Below, one piece after another: positions 13,507-19,553 of a stretch of DNA of 24,793 nt. The stretch comes from a virus. The translations under genes and the position numbers were made by a program. The notes under the pieces were generated by a model that did no database searches, was not told the origin of the DNA, and was given only the letters and a program-made list of their open reading frames with translations. Position 1 is the stretch's first letter. The number at the start of each line of letters is the position of its first letter. The stretch lies in the IMG/VR virus record IMGVR_UViG_3300042465_002078, positions 1-24,793 of that record; one strand, 5' to 3'.

Positions 13507-14076
13507 CTATTCCTCCCAGTACACACGCTCGCCACGGCGGTAGTGCTTCAAGTCATCGCTTCGCTTCTCGCTCGTGAAGTGCTTGTCGAGAAAGCGGCAG
13601 TAGTTGTTGGGGTACAGCAGGAAGCGCCCGTCCCACTGTTCCACGAGGTTGAGCGGCTTGTGTTCCTGGGGGTAGCGGCTGAACCCATCCGCCCAGTCGA
13701 TGACGATGCCCGTGTGCCGGCCCGTGAACCCCGGCCCGACGCCGCTGCCCATCGTGAGCAGTCCCTCGAGGTAGTGCATATGCACGGCCTCTATGCATTC
13801 ACCCATCGCGCCCCACGGCTGAAGGTCGCCTCCGCACGGGGCGAACGCGGTTTCGTCCATCTTGAACGCCTTGGGATCGCTCGCGAGCTGATGGAGCGGG
13901 ATGCCGCACCATTCCGCGCCTGTCTCGAGCAGGACGTGCGCCATGACAATTTGCCCGGGGCGGGCATAGACGGCGTGCCAGATGGCCCGCGTCGTGCCTG
14001 CGGGCATCGTCGGCCCGAGGGCGCGATTGTCTACGTGGACGTACAGGTGGAACGGGAGATTGGCGTGGCGCGGCAT
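13507..14076 (-). CDS. Isolated hypothetical gene on the opposite strand
   Basis: This 189-residue protein is not recognised. It has balanced composition and many His, Trp and Tyr residues. Notable blocks are FHLYVHVDN near the start, ARPGQIVMAHVLLETGAEW, GPGFTGRHTGIVIDWADGFS and LLYPNNYCRFLDKHFT. No signal peptide or membrane helix is evident. The start at 14076 was preferred to ATG 14268 because the extra 64 residues look like non-coding, Ser/Arg/Pro-rich sequence. It lies alone against plus-strand genes and shares a palindromic promoter region with a short plus-strand frame, which fits an independently expressed accessory gene. Confidence 0.75.
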   Translation of the reverse strand: MPRHANLPFHLYVHVDNRALGPTMPAGTTRAIWHAVYARPGQIVMAHVLLETGAEWCGIPLHQLASDPKAFKMDETAFAPCGGDLQPWGAMGECIEAVHMHYLEGLLTMGSGVGPGFTGRHTGIVIDWADGFSRYPQEHKPLNLVEQWDGRFLLYPNNYCRFLDKHFTSEKRSDDLKHYRRGERVYWEE

Positions 14077-14082
14077 AGGCGT

Positions 14083-14095
14083 GCGTATACTACGC
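14083..14095. promoter_or_regulatory. Palindromic divergent promoter core
   Basis: GCGTA-TAC-TACGC is a perfect inverted repeat. It contains TATACT (14086-14091) on the plus strand and TAGTAT on the minus strand, both -10-like, pointing to genes at 14106 (plus) and 14076 (minus). No good -35 is visible, so an activator or a palindrome-binding repressor may be involved. Confidence 0.4.
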
Positions 14096-14105
14096 ATGCG
14101 GAGAC

Positions 14106-14252
14106 GTGGGTCTGCGGCAGTCGGAGTCCAAACACCCACATGCGCCGGCGCACAAGGCCGTGAGGTACGACCGCTGGCAGGCCAAGCATTGGGGTAGCAA
14201 CAACCTTCCGCCAGGGGCAGGCGCGACGAAGATCGTGCGCTGTCCCGCGTGA
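14106..14252 (+). CDS. Possible 48-residue protein
   Basis: A GTG at 14106, preceded by GGAG, opens a 48-codon frame ending at TGA 14250-14252. The translation has a balanced, natural-looking composition (KHPHAPAHKAVRYDRWQAKHWG, then NNLPPGAGATKIV; quoted in parts), while other frames here are Arg/Ser rich. It lies directly downstream of the TATACT element. No homolog is recognised and the evidence is only composition and context. Confidence 0.3.
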   Translation: MGLRQSESKHPHAPAHKAVRYDRWQAKHWGSNNLPPGAGATKIVRCPA

Positions 14253-14485
14253 CGAGTTCACTGGTCATGGTGCGAAGTGACTACAGAACTGCACGCGTGT
14301 AGCGGAATCGCGCCGGGAAACGAAACGCGGCGCGGACCCGAAGGTCAACGCGCCGCGCATCCGGGGGCAGAAGAAGGTGCCGTCCGTGGCACCAGGTGTC
14401 CGGTCGCGCCGCGCTCGGCGGCACATGCCGCTTCGCCTCGTCAGAGAGGCACGCCAGACGGGGGGCACTATACCGTGAAACAGAA

Positions 14486-14509
14486 CACCCGCAAGCGAAC
14501 TTGCGGGTG
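14486..14509 (-). terminator. Ten-base-pair hairpin, terminator-like on the minus strand
   Basis: CACCCGCAAG and CTTGCGGGTG pair perfectly around a CGAA loop. On the minus strand it is followed by TTCTGTTT, on the plus strand by CCTGCAAATTTT. The minus-strand tail is closer to a terminator, although no minus-strand gene is certain upstream of it. Confidence 0.55.
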
Positions 14510-14943
14510 CCTGCAAATTTTGCTCGCAGACGGCGACAAGGTCGCTATGCTGCTCGCTGGTCAACCAATCGCGCTTGCATTGTAGCGAACGTGCCTTCAG
14601 GGGCAACAATGCCGCAGGAAGCTCTCGGCGCGGTAGGGGAGCAGGGATGTAGACGCGGGCCCGAGTGACCCTAGCCCGCGCCACCGAAAGGTGCGCTCAC
14701 CCACGATTGCAGCGGCTGGCAGTCCCCCAGCGAAATGGTGAAATTCGTGGCATCGACCGAAAGCGCGGCTCCGTGCGGGCTGGTCGAACGTGGCCCCATT
14801 GCGGGGTCACACTCCCTCTGCGCTCACCATGCAGACTGAAATCAGCCGGAACGGCCCATGCGCCGCGGGAACGCGAAAGGCCGGATCGAAATCACCTCCT
14901 CAGAAATAAACCCTCTCCTCCTCTCCCGACCGTCGTTCCCGCG

Positions 14944-14973
14944 TTGACAGCCGGGAATGCGTGCCTGTATACT
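14944..14973 (+). promoter_or_regulatory. Near-consensus sigma70 promoter giving a leaderless transcript
   Basis: TTGACA (14944-14949) and TATACT (14968-14973) are separated by 18 bases. The seventh base after the -10 box is 14980, one base before the ATG at 14981, so the messenger would have almost no leader and no ribosome site. Confidence 0.8.
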
Positions 14974-14980
14974 CGTCCAT

Positions 14981-15427
14981 ATGGAGACGATTACATGGCC
15001 TGAAAATCAGGCGCTGATGGCGGAACTGTGGCCGAAGTGGAAGCTTGAGCCGGCGCTTGCGTCGGTGATCCACGAGAAGTGGTCGCGGCTGCACCAGGAC
15101 AAGTTGCGCGATTGCATTCGCCAGCACCGCATGGAGCGCGACACGAAGCCCGACATCTCGGCGATCCACGCGGCGTACTGCGCCATCACCCCGGATCACA
15201 CCGGAAGGCGAGAGGTGTTGAGGACGAAGAAGGAAGCCGAGCGCGTCACGGGGCCAACGGACGCGGAGATCGAAGCCTGGGAATACTGGGCACGCGAGAT
15301 CCTCGCCACGGCCACGCCGGCAGAAATCACAGCGGCCAAGGAACGTGTCGGGCTGATGTCGCTTGAGAAGCCGCGCATCCTCGCAGTCGCAATCGACTGG
15401 TGCAGGAAGAATCCAGCGAAACGGTAA
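14981..15427 (+). CDS. Hypothetical protein behind a strong promoter
   Basis: This 148-residue protein is not recognised. It is helical, acidic/basic mixed and Trp-rich, with blocks LMAELWPKWKLEPALASV, HQDKLRDCIRQHRMERD and a C-terminal helical part ending WCRKNPAKR. The ATG at 14981 was preferred to one at 14957 because the latter lies inside the -35/-10 spacer of the strong promoter. The first gene after a gene-poor control region, from the best promoter in the plus-strand block, is a candidate regulator or replication accessory protein, without direct evidence. Confidence 0.7.
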   Translation: METITWPENQALMAELWPKWKLEPALASVIHEKWSRLHQDKLRDCIRQHRMERDTKPDISAIHAAYCAITPDHTGRREVLRTKKEAERVTGPTDAEIEAWEYWAREILATATPAEITAAKERVGLMSLEKPRILAVAIDWCRKNPAKR

Positions 15428-15441
15428 CTAATACGACCGCG

Positions 15442-15447
15442 TATACT
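15442..15447 (+). promoter_or_regulatory. Possible -10 element of the following gene
   Basis: TATACT lies 21 bases before the ATG at 15469, with GAAAGGA as ribosome site between. No convincing -35 is seen at 16-18 bases upstream (AAACGG). Confidence 0.35.
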
Positions 15448-15468
15448 CCGACCAACGAAAGGACACCT

Positions 15469-16215
15469 ATGAGCTGGTACGTGATTGTGTGGCGAGAGGC
15501 CGAGAAGCGTCGAATGGTCCTGAATGTGCCCGGACTTCAGGCATGGTGCGAAAGTACCGTGATCACTCGAACTGCTCCCAGTGGACTTGTCGTAACGACT
15601 GAACCGCGACCTGTTGAGCTTGAATGGCTGCTCCGGCAATGGGATCAGACGTTTGGGACCAAGTACCTCGAGACGGATGGCTCGGACACGCTGTGGGGCC
15701 ATGCCGGCACCGAGTACTCCGCACGCACCACCATCGTCCCCGAACACGCTGCACCGAAGCTCGAGTACTGGGGATGCTGCGAAACGGAAGATGACTTTGA
15801 CTGGGTCATCGAACTCCCGAACGGAAAGACGGACTACCGCAAGGTGCTGTCGATTTCGCAGCATGCCGATGTAGGCAAGGCATGGGACCAGGCCAAGAAG
15901 GATGTCGAGCACTGGCTCGAGAAGGTCGAGGAGTTCGACACCGAGGAATGGCAGCAGGACCGCGAACGCATGCGGCTCGACTACGCAAACTTCAGGCACT
16001 GGGTGACCAAAACCTACGGGGTCACGCCGCCCGATCCTGAACCAATCGGACCGGGTGAACGCGGATTCAGCGAGTGGCTCGGTAAACTGCCGCCATGCGA
16101 CGGCGGCAACACCCCATCCTCCTTGCCAACATGGATGACTGCCTCCTCGGCGTCATGTACCCCAAGGCCACCGACCGAGCAGGAATACCCGTCGCCGTAT
16201 ACTCCGCAGACATGA
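15469..16215 (+). CDS. Hypothetical protein with acidic central region
   Basis: This 248-residue protein is not recognised. Its N-terminal half is beta-rich with many Trp (MSWYVIVWREAEKRRMVL). The middle is acidic and helical (KKDVEHWLEKVEEFDTEEW). The last 40 residues turn Ser/Thr/Pro-rich exactly where the next gene's frame begins, so the true C-terminus may be a weakly constrained overlap. The ATG at 15469 has GAAAGGA eight bases upstream; an earlier in-frame ATG at 15400 lies within the previous gene. Confidence 0.65.
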   Translation: MSWYVIVWREAEKRRMVLNVPGLQAWCESTVITRTAPSGLVVTTEPRPVELEWLLRQWDQTFGTKYLETDGSDTLWGHAGTEYSARTTIVPEHAAPKLEYWGCCETEDDFDWVIELPNGKTDYRKVLSISQHADVGKAWDQAKKDVEHWLEKVEEFDTEEWQQDRERMRLDYANFRHWVTKTYGVTPPDPEPIGPGERGFSEWLGKLPPCDGGNTPSSLPTWMTASSASCTPRPPTEQEYPSPYTPQT

Positions 16216-16370
16216 TCGCCGCCCGCCTGCGTGACAATCACAACCTCACGCTCCACGAGGCACGCGCCTTCGTCACCGACAACATCGAAACCAACGAAAT
16301 GGGACCAGGAACCCCGCGCCTCATCTGGGCAGCAACCAGCGAGGATTTCGGGCAACCCGTCAACCCATGA
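16095..16370 (+). CDS. Conserved phage-type small protein
   Basis: This 91-residue protein carries the sequence order MDDCLLGVMYP, then VAVYSADMIAARLRDNHNLT, HEARAFVTDNIE and GPGTPRLIW. I recognise this as a family of small phage proteins of unknown function (MDD-LLG ... E-A-EF--NI ... GEGTP). ATG 16095 is preceded at six bases by TAAACT. ATG 16131, directly at MDDCLL, is an alternative start. It overlaps the end of the preceding gene by 121 bases in another frame. Confidence 0.65.
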   Translation: MRRRQHPILLANMDDCLLGVMYPKATDRAGIPVAVYSADMIAARLRDNHNLTLHEARAFVTDNIETNEMGPGTPRLIWAATSEDFGQPVNP

Positions 16371-16373
16371 CGC

Positions 16374-16379
16374 TATACT
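16374..16379 (+). promoter_or_regulatory. TATACT -10 element for a leaderless HTH gene
   Basis: TATACT ends seven bases before the ATG at 16387, so a transcript from it would start at or one base before the start codon. No clear -35 is seen. The arrangement copies that at 14968-14981. Confidence 0.45.
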
Positions 16380-16386
16380 GCGCGCA

Positions 16387-16638
16387 ATGAATATCCGAAC
16401 GTATGACGATTTCAAGGCCGCAGTCACCACGGCCGTGGAATCGCAGGGCGAAACCCGTTGCTCCGTGGCGCGACGCCTCGAGCAGCAGGGCGCCCTCCGC
16501 GCCCATACCGTCATGTGCCTCCTGTCCAACGCGCCCGTCATCGGCCGGCGAAAGCCGACGTTTGACTCCGTGCTCAAATTAGCCGACGCCGCAGGGCTCG
16601 CGCTCACCCTCACCCCCAAGGAACCCAATGCCCAGTAA
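16387..16638 (+). CDS. Small HTH/XRE-like regulator
   Basis: This 83-residue protein has the features of a small Cro/XRE-type domain: SVARRLEQQGALRAHTVMCLL as the putative helix-turn-helix, a basic loop (GRRKPT), then SVLKLADAAGLALTL, the typical end of such domains. It would bind DNA as a dimer and may control nearby phage genes. The start is ATG 16387, not the upstream frame from 16231, which runs through the gene before it. It overlaps the next gene by 11 bases. Confidence 0.6.
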   Translation: MNIRTYDDFKAAVTTAVESQGETRCSVARRLEQQGALRAHTVMCLLSNAPVIGRRKPTFDSVLKLADAAGLALTLTPKEPNAQ

Positions 16639-16774
16639 GTCACCTTCGCAGCGCCGCCTCATGGCGGGCGCCGCGCACTCCAAGGCGTTCGCCAAGAAGG
16701 TCGGCGTCCCCATGTCCGTCGCCAAGAAGTTCAACCGCGCCGACGCCCGCAAGTCCAAGGCCCGCAAGAAGTGA
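16628..16774 (+). CDS. Tiny basic phage protein (DUF3008-like)
   Basis: A 48-residue frame, ATG 16628 to TGA 16772-16774, encodes MPSKSPSQRRLMAGAAHSKA followed by FAKKVGVPMSVAKKF and a Lys/Arg-rich end. This closely follows the small DUF3008-type pattern (MPSKSKAQQRLMA...AKKVGIPQSVGKEF) seen in phages and plasmids. The role is unknown; strong positive charge suggests nucleic-acid contact. It overlaps the HTH gene before and the GTG of the next gene after (GTGA). Confidence 0.75.
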   Translation: MPSKSPSQRRLMAGAAHSKAFAKKVGVPMSVAKKFNRADARKSKARKK

Positions 16775-17028
16775 CGCGCCTCGTCGCCTACGGCGAGAAC
16801 GGGCGCCGCGTAGGGGAGAGCCATCACCATGCCACGATCCCGCAAGCCACGGTCGATGAAATCCGAGAACTCCACGAGGACCACGGATGGGGCTACCGCC
16901 GCATCGCAAAGCACCTCGGGCTCGCCTGGTACACCGTCGCCAAGATCGCGAAGTACCAGCGCCGCGTCGCCGTCCCCCGCCGATGGGAGCGCATCCCCGA
17001 AGCGACCGAGGGGCCGACCGAGGCTTGA
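16771..17028 (+). CDS. HTH protein preceding and overlapping the terminase
   Basis: This 85-residue protein has a start at GTG 16771 (GTGA overlap with the basic gene). Residues 22-66 form a resolvase-like helix-turn-helix, with IPQATVDEIRELHEDHGWGY, then RRIAKHLGLAWYTVAKIAKY and a basic tail. It could bind packaging-site DNA or regulate terminase expression. Its last 200 bases are shared with the terminase small subunit in a different frame, so either two proteins use this DNA or the two are joined by frameshifting. Confidence 0.65.
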   Translation: MTRLVAYGENGRRVGESHHHATIPQATVDEIRELHEDHGWGYRRIAKHLGLAWYTVAKIAKYQRRVAVPRRWERIPEATEGPTEA

Positions 17029-17404
17029 GAAGGCGCCGGAACCGTTTGCAAGCGAGATACTTGCGTGGCTCGCGCAGGGCAGGACGCTCCTCGCCTACTG
17101 CGAACAGGCAGGGAAGCCCACCCGGCGCACCGTGATCGACTGGGTCGATGCGGACCCGGATTTTGCTGCCCACTACAAGGCAGCTCGCGAGAAGGGCCAG
17201 GAGGCGGCCCTCGAGCGGTGCGAGGAGATTGCCGACATCGAGCCCGAGACGCCCGTGCAGGCCACGTGGCGCAAGTACCAGATCGACACCAAACTCAAGA
17301 TCCTCCGCATGACCAACCCGGCCAGGTATGCCGAAAAGGTGTCCGTGGATCATGGTGGCGGCGTCACCCTGAACGTCATCACGGGCGTCCCGGATGCCGA
17401 CTGA
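16829..17404 (+). CDS. terS: Terminase small subunit
   Basis: This 191-residue protein would recognise the packaging start and load the large subunit. After a disordered Ser/Thr/Pro-rich N-terminus (1-58) come PKRPRGRPRLEKAPEPFASE, an AT-hook-like basic start and the usual terminase head. Then comes EILAWLAQGRTLLAYCEQAG, a helix-turn-helix ending in TVIDWV, then helical RCEEIADIEPETP and YQIDTKLKILRM. ATG 16829 is preceded by AGGGGAG, and no in-frame start occurs between 16856 and the conserved part. It overlaps the HTH gene by 200 bases and the large subunit by 11. Confidence 0.82.
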   Translation: MPRSRKPRSMKSENSTRTTDGATAASQSTSGSPGTPSPRSRSTSAASPSPADGSASPKRPRGRPRLEKAPEPFASEILAWLAQGRTLLAYCEQAGKPTRRTVIDWVDADPDFAAHYKAAREKGQEAALERCEEIADIEPETPVQATWRKYQIDTKLKILRMTNPARYAEKVSVDHGGGVTLNVITGVPDAD

Positions 17405-18719
17405 AACGGTGCGGCTGGCCTACGCGCCACGGGCGTGGCAGCGGCGGTGCCACCTCGAGCGCAAGCGGTTCACGGTCCTCGCCCTGCACCGCCGTGCAGG
17501 CAAGACCGAATTGGCCATCATGGAGCTCCTCGACAAGGCCATCAAGTGCAAGGCCGACCTGGGATTCTTCGTGTACGTGGCCCCGTATCTCAAGCAGGCC
17601 AAGGCCATCGCATGGGCGCGCCTCAAGTCAAAGATCGACCCGTTCATCCGCACCGGGGCCGTGGACGTGAACGAGGCGGATCTCGCCGTCACGTTCAAAC
17701 ACAACAAGGCAACCATCCGCCTGTTCGGCGGCGACAACCCCGACGCCCTGCGCGGCGTCCGACTCGACGGGTGCGTGATTGACGAGGTCGCCCAGATCAA
17801 GCCCGAGGTCTGGAACGACATCATCCAGCCCGCCCTCTCCGACCGCAAGGGCTGGGCCATGTTCATCGGCACGCCCGCAGGCATCAACCTGTTCAGCGAG
17901 CTGTTCTACCGCGCCGGCAGCCTGCCCGATTGGTATGCGGCGCGGTATACGGTCCACGACACGGACGCGCTCGACCTTGACGAGGTCGCACGCCTCCAGC
18001 GCGACATGCCCGAGCAGGCGTTCGCACGCGAGTACCTGTGCGACTTCAGCGCCGCAGGCGATGACCAGCTCATCAGCCTGTCCGACGCCGACAGCGCCGC
18101 CGAGCGCGAGTACCCGGACGGCGACGTGATCGACGCCCCGCTCGTCATCGGCGTGGACCCGGCGCGATTCGGGGATGACCGCAGCGTCATCGTCCTGCGG
18201 CAAGGACTCCGCATGGAGAACCCGCGAATCTATACGGGCATCGACAACATGGCGCTGGCGTCGGCCGTCGCCAACGTCATCGAGGAGCGCGACCCGGACG
18301 CCGTGTTCATCGACGCGGGCGCCGGCGCGGGCGTCATCGACCGCCTGCGGCAATTGGGGTACGAGGTCACGGAGGTGCCGTTCGGGGGCAAGGCGACGTT
18401 CCCGAACCTGTTCGTGAACAAGCGCACCGAGATGTGGTGGGCCATCAAGGAATGGATCGACCAGGGCGGCGCGATCCCTGACCGCACCGACCTGAAACAG
18501 GAACTGTCCACCCCGCTGTACTGGTACGACAACGTTGGCAAGCGCGTCCTCGAGTCTAAGGACGAGGTCAAGAAGCGCCTGCAAGGCGGCGGTAGCCCCG
18601 ACATCGCCGACGCGCTCGCGCTCACGTTCGCGTACCCCGTCGCCAAGATGCTGCCGCGAGAGGTGCGCGAGAAGTTGTCGCCGCGCCGCGAGGAGCACGA
18701 CCCTTACGAGGACATGTGA
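17394..18719 (+). CDS. terL: Terminase large subunit
   Basis: This 441-residue protein is the packaging motor and headful or site nuclease. The ATPase domain has Walker A RRAGKT (33-38), VAPYLKQAK, and Walker B CVIDE (127-131), with the likely coupling motif FIGTP (158-162). The RNase H-like nuclease domain has VDPARFGDD with Asp255, FIDAGAGAG with Asp307, and SPDIADALAL with Asp403/Asp406. The length is normal for podovirus and P22/BPP-1-like large subunits. The ATG follows and overlaps the small subunit. A GTACCCGTA element begins one base after the stop. Confidence 0.93.
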   Translation: MPTETVRLAYAPRAWQRRCHLERKRFTVLALHRRAGKTELAIMELLDKAIKCKADLGFFVYVAPYLKQAKAIAWARLKSKIDPFIRTGAVDVNEADLAVTFKHNKATIRLFGGDNPDALRGVRLDGCVIDEVAQIKPEVWNDIIQPALSDRKGWAMFIGTPAGINLFSELFYRAGSLPDWYAARYTVHDTDALDLDEVARLQRDMPEQAFAREYLCDFSAAGDDQLISLSDADSAAEREYPDGDVIDAPLVIGVDPARFGDDRSVIVLRQGLRMENPRIYTGIDNMALASAVANVIEERDPDAVFIDAGAGAGVIDRLRQLGYEVTEVPFGGKATFPNLFVNKRTEMWWAIKEWIDQGGAIPDRTDLKQELSTPLYWYDNVGKRVLESKDEVKKRLQGGGSPDIADALALTFAYPVAKMLPREVREKLSPRREEHDPYEDM

Positions 18720-18749
18720 GTACCCGTAACGACTAGCGAGAGGAATACA
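18720..18749 (+). promoter_or_regulatory. Repeated late promoter-like element before the acetyltransferase
   Basis: GTACCCGTA (18720-18728), five bases, TAG (18734-18736), then GAGAGGAATACAGTCC before GTG 18754. It aligns with the copy at 21554 over about 35 bases, with the GTACCCGTAA, TAG and ATACA-TCC parts preserved. TACCCG and AATACA stand 17 bases apart, a promoter-like spacing. Confidence 0.55.
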
Positions 18750-18753
18750 GTCC

Positions 18754-19206
18754 GTGAGCATCATTCGCCACGCCACCGAGCAGGACATCGACGCATTGAC
18801 CGCAATGGCCCGCGAGTTCCTCGCCTACAGCGCGTACGGCACGATGATCGCGCCGTCCGACGATGACATCCGTGCTGGCCTCCGGGCCGTGCTGACGGCC
18901 GGCGTCGTGTTCGTGGCCGAGGTCGGCGAACGCATCGTCGGGGCCGTGGTCGGCGTCGTGGCGCCCATGTGGTTTGCGCCGAGCGTCACGGCCGCCGTCG
19001 AACTGGCATGGTGGGTGGACCCCGCGCATCGCATGACGCGCATCCCGTTCCGGCTCATGCACGCGCTTGAGGCGTGGGGCAAGGAGCGCGGCGCGCAGCT
19101 CATGTGCATGAGCGAACTCGTCATCGAAGGCACGACGCCCGTTGCAAAGATGCTCGGGCGCATGGGATACGTGAACACCGAACGAACGCACGTAAGGGAG
19201 ATCTGA
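18754..19206 (+). CDS. GNAT-family acetyltransferase
   Basis: This 150-residue protein is the length of single-domain GNAT enzymes that move acetyl groups from acetyl-CoA to amines. It begins with the typical SIIRHATEQDIDALTAM, has central beta strands (VFVAEVGERIVGAVVGVV), and ends with the helix VAKMLGRMGYVNTE, as in many GNATs. The acetyl-CoA pyrophosphate loop is degenerate (AHRMTRIPFRLMHAL), so activity is uncertain. Such genes sit between terminase and portal in some podoviruses. It may modify virion or host proteins. The GTG start follows GAGAGGA within the conserved element. Confidence 0.7.
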   Translation: MSIIRHATEQDIDALTAMAREFLAYSAYGTMIAPSDDDIRAGLRAVLTAGVVFVAEVGERIVGAVVGVVAPMWFAPSVTAAVELAWWVDPAHRMTRIPFRLMHALEAWGKERGAQLMCMSELVIEGTTPVAKMLGRMGYVNTERTHVREI

Positions 19207-19207
19207 C

Positions 19208-19552
19208 ATGGCAGCGATTTCGTCCATCCTCGCAGGCATCGCCGCAGGTGCCGCAGCCGCAGGGACCGGGTACGCCATCGTCGCGGGCGAGCGTGGCGCG
19301 TCCATGCAGCAGCAGGCGATGGGAGAGCAGCGTCAGGCCCAGCAGGCCGCCGCCGCCTCGGCCCGTTCGCAGCAGCGACGTAGCCAGCAGGCGATGGCCG
19401 CCGCCAACCGCGCCGAACCCGATGTCGCCGGGATCATGGGACGCGCCGCGGCCGAAGGCGCCGGCGGCCCCGCCAGCACCATGCTCACCGGGCCGATGGG
19501 CGTGAACCCGCAGGATCTCCAGCTCGGGCGCTCGTCGCTCCTCGGAGGTTGA
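19208..19552 (+). CDS. Conserved phage protein upstream of the portal
   Basis: This 114-residue protein begins with a small, Ala/Gly-rich hydrophobic helix (ISSILAGIAAGAAAAG), possibly membrane-active. A Gln/Ala-rich coiled segment follows (QQQAMGEQRQAQQAAAASA), and the C-terminus is TMLTGPMGVNPQDLQLGRSSLLGG. The C-terminal pattern STxLTGPxGV...LGxxSLLG recurs in podovirus proteins encoded just before the portal. Its job is not established; ejected or internal head protein is plausible. ATG is preceded by AGGGAG and lies two bases after the previous stop. Confidence 0.65.
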   Translation: MAAISSILAGIAAGAAAAGTGYAIVAGERGASMQQQAMGEQRQAQQAAAASARSQQRRSQQAMAAANRAEPDVAGIMGRAAAEGAGGPASTMLTGPMGVNPQDLQLGRSSLLGG

Positions 19553-19553
19553 C

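Larger units (their letters stand above)
14253..14980. other. Gene-poor, hairpin-rich 730-base region
   Basis: No frame here is convincing on either strand. Strong inverted repeats occur at 14376-14393 (GGTGCC/GGCACC), 14486-14509 (ten base pairs), 14654-14680 (CGCGGGC/GCCCGCG) and 14790-14810 (eight base pairs with loop ATTGC). A minus-strand TATAGT preceded by TTGCGG lies near 14465-14495. Candidates are a non-coding RNA, an origin of replication or a control region. A sigma70 promoter at its right end serves the next gene. Confidence 0.5.

Noticed and set aside
13507-14268. Longer version of the isolated minus-strand gene starting at 14268
   Set aside because: The added 64 residues are Ser/Arg/Pro-rich and unlike the rest, and a -10-like palindrome lies between the two possible starts.
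14253-14480. Possible small genes on either strand (for example the end of the 139-codon minus frame)
   Set aside because: All frames are Arg/Pro-rich and conflict with each other, and no motif distinguishes one.
14671-14799. 42-codon minus-strand frame within the hairpin-rich region
   Set aside because: The composition is plausible, but it has no ribosome site and spans hairpin arms at both ends. Not strong enough to call a gene.
15429-15437. TAATACGAC, identical to the first nine bases of a T7 RNA polymerase promoter
   Set aside because: The rest of the T7 consensus (TCACTATAG) is missing, no T7-type polymerase is in the window, and the element occurs once. Probably chance.
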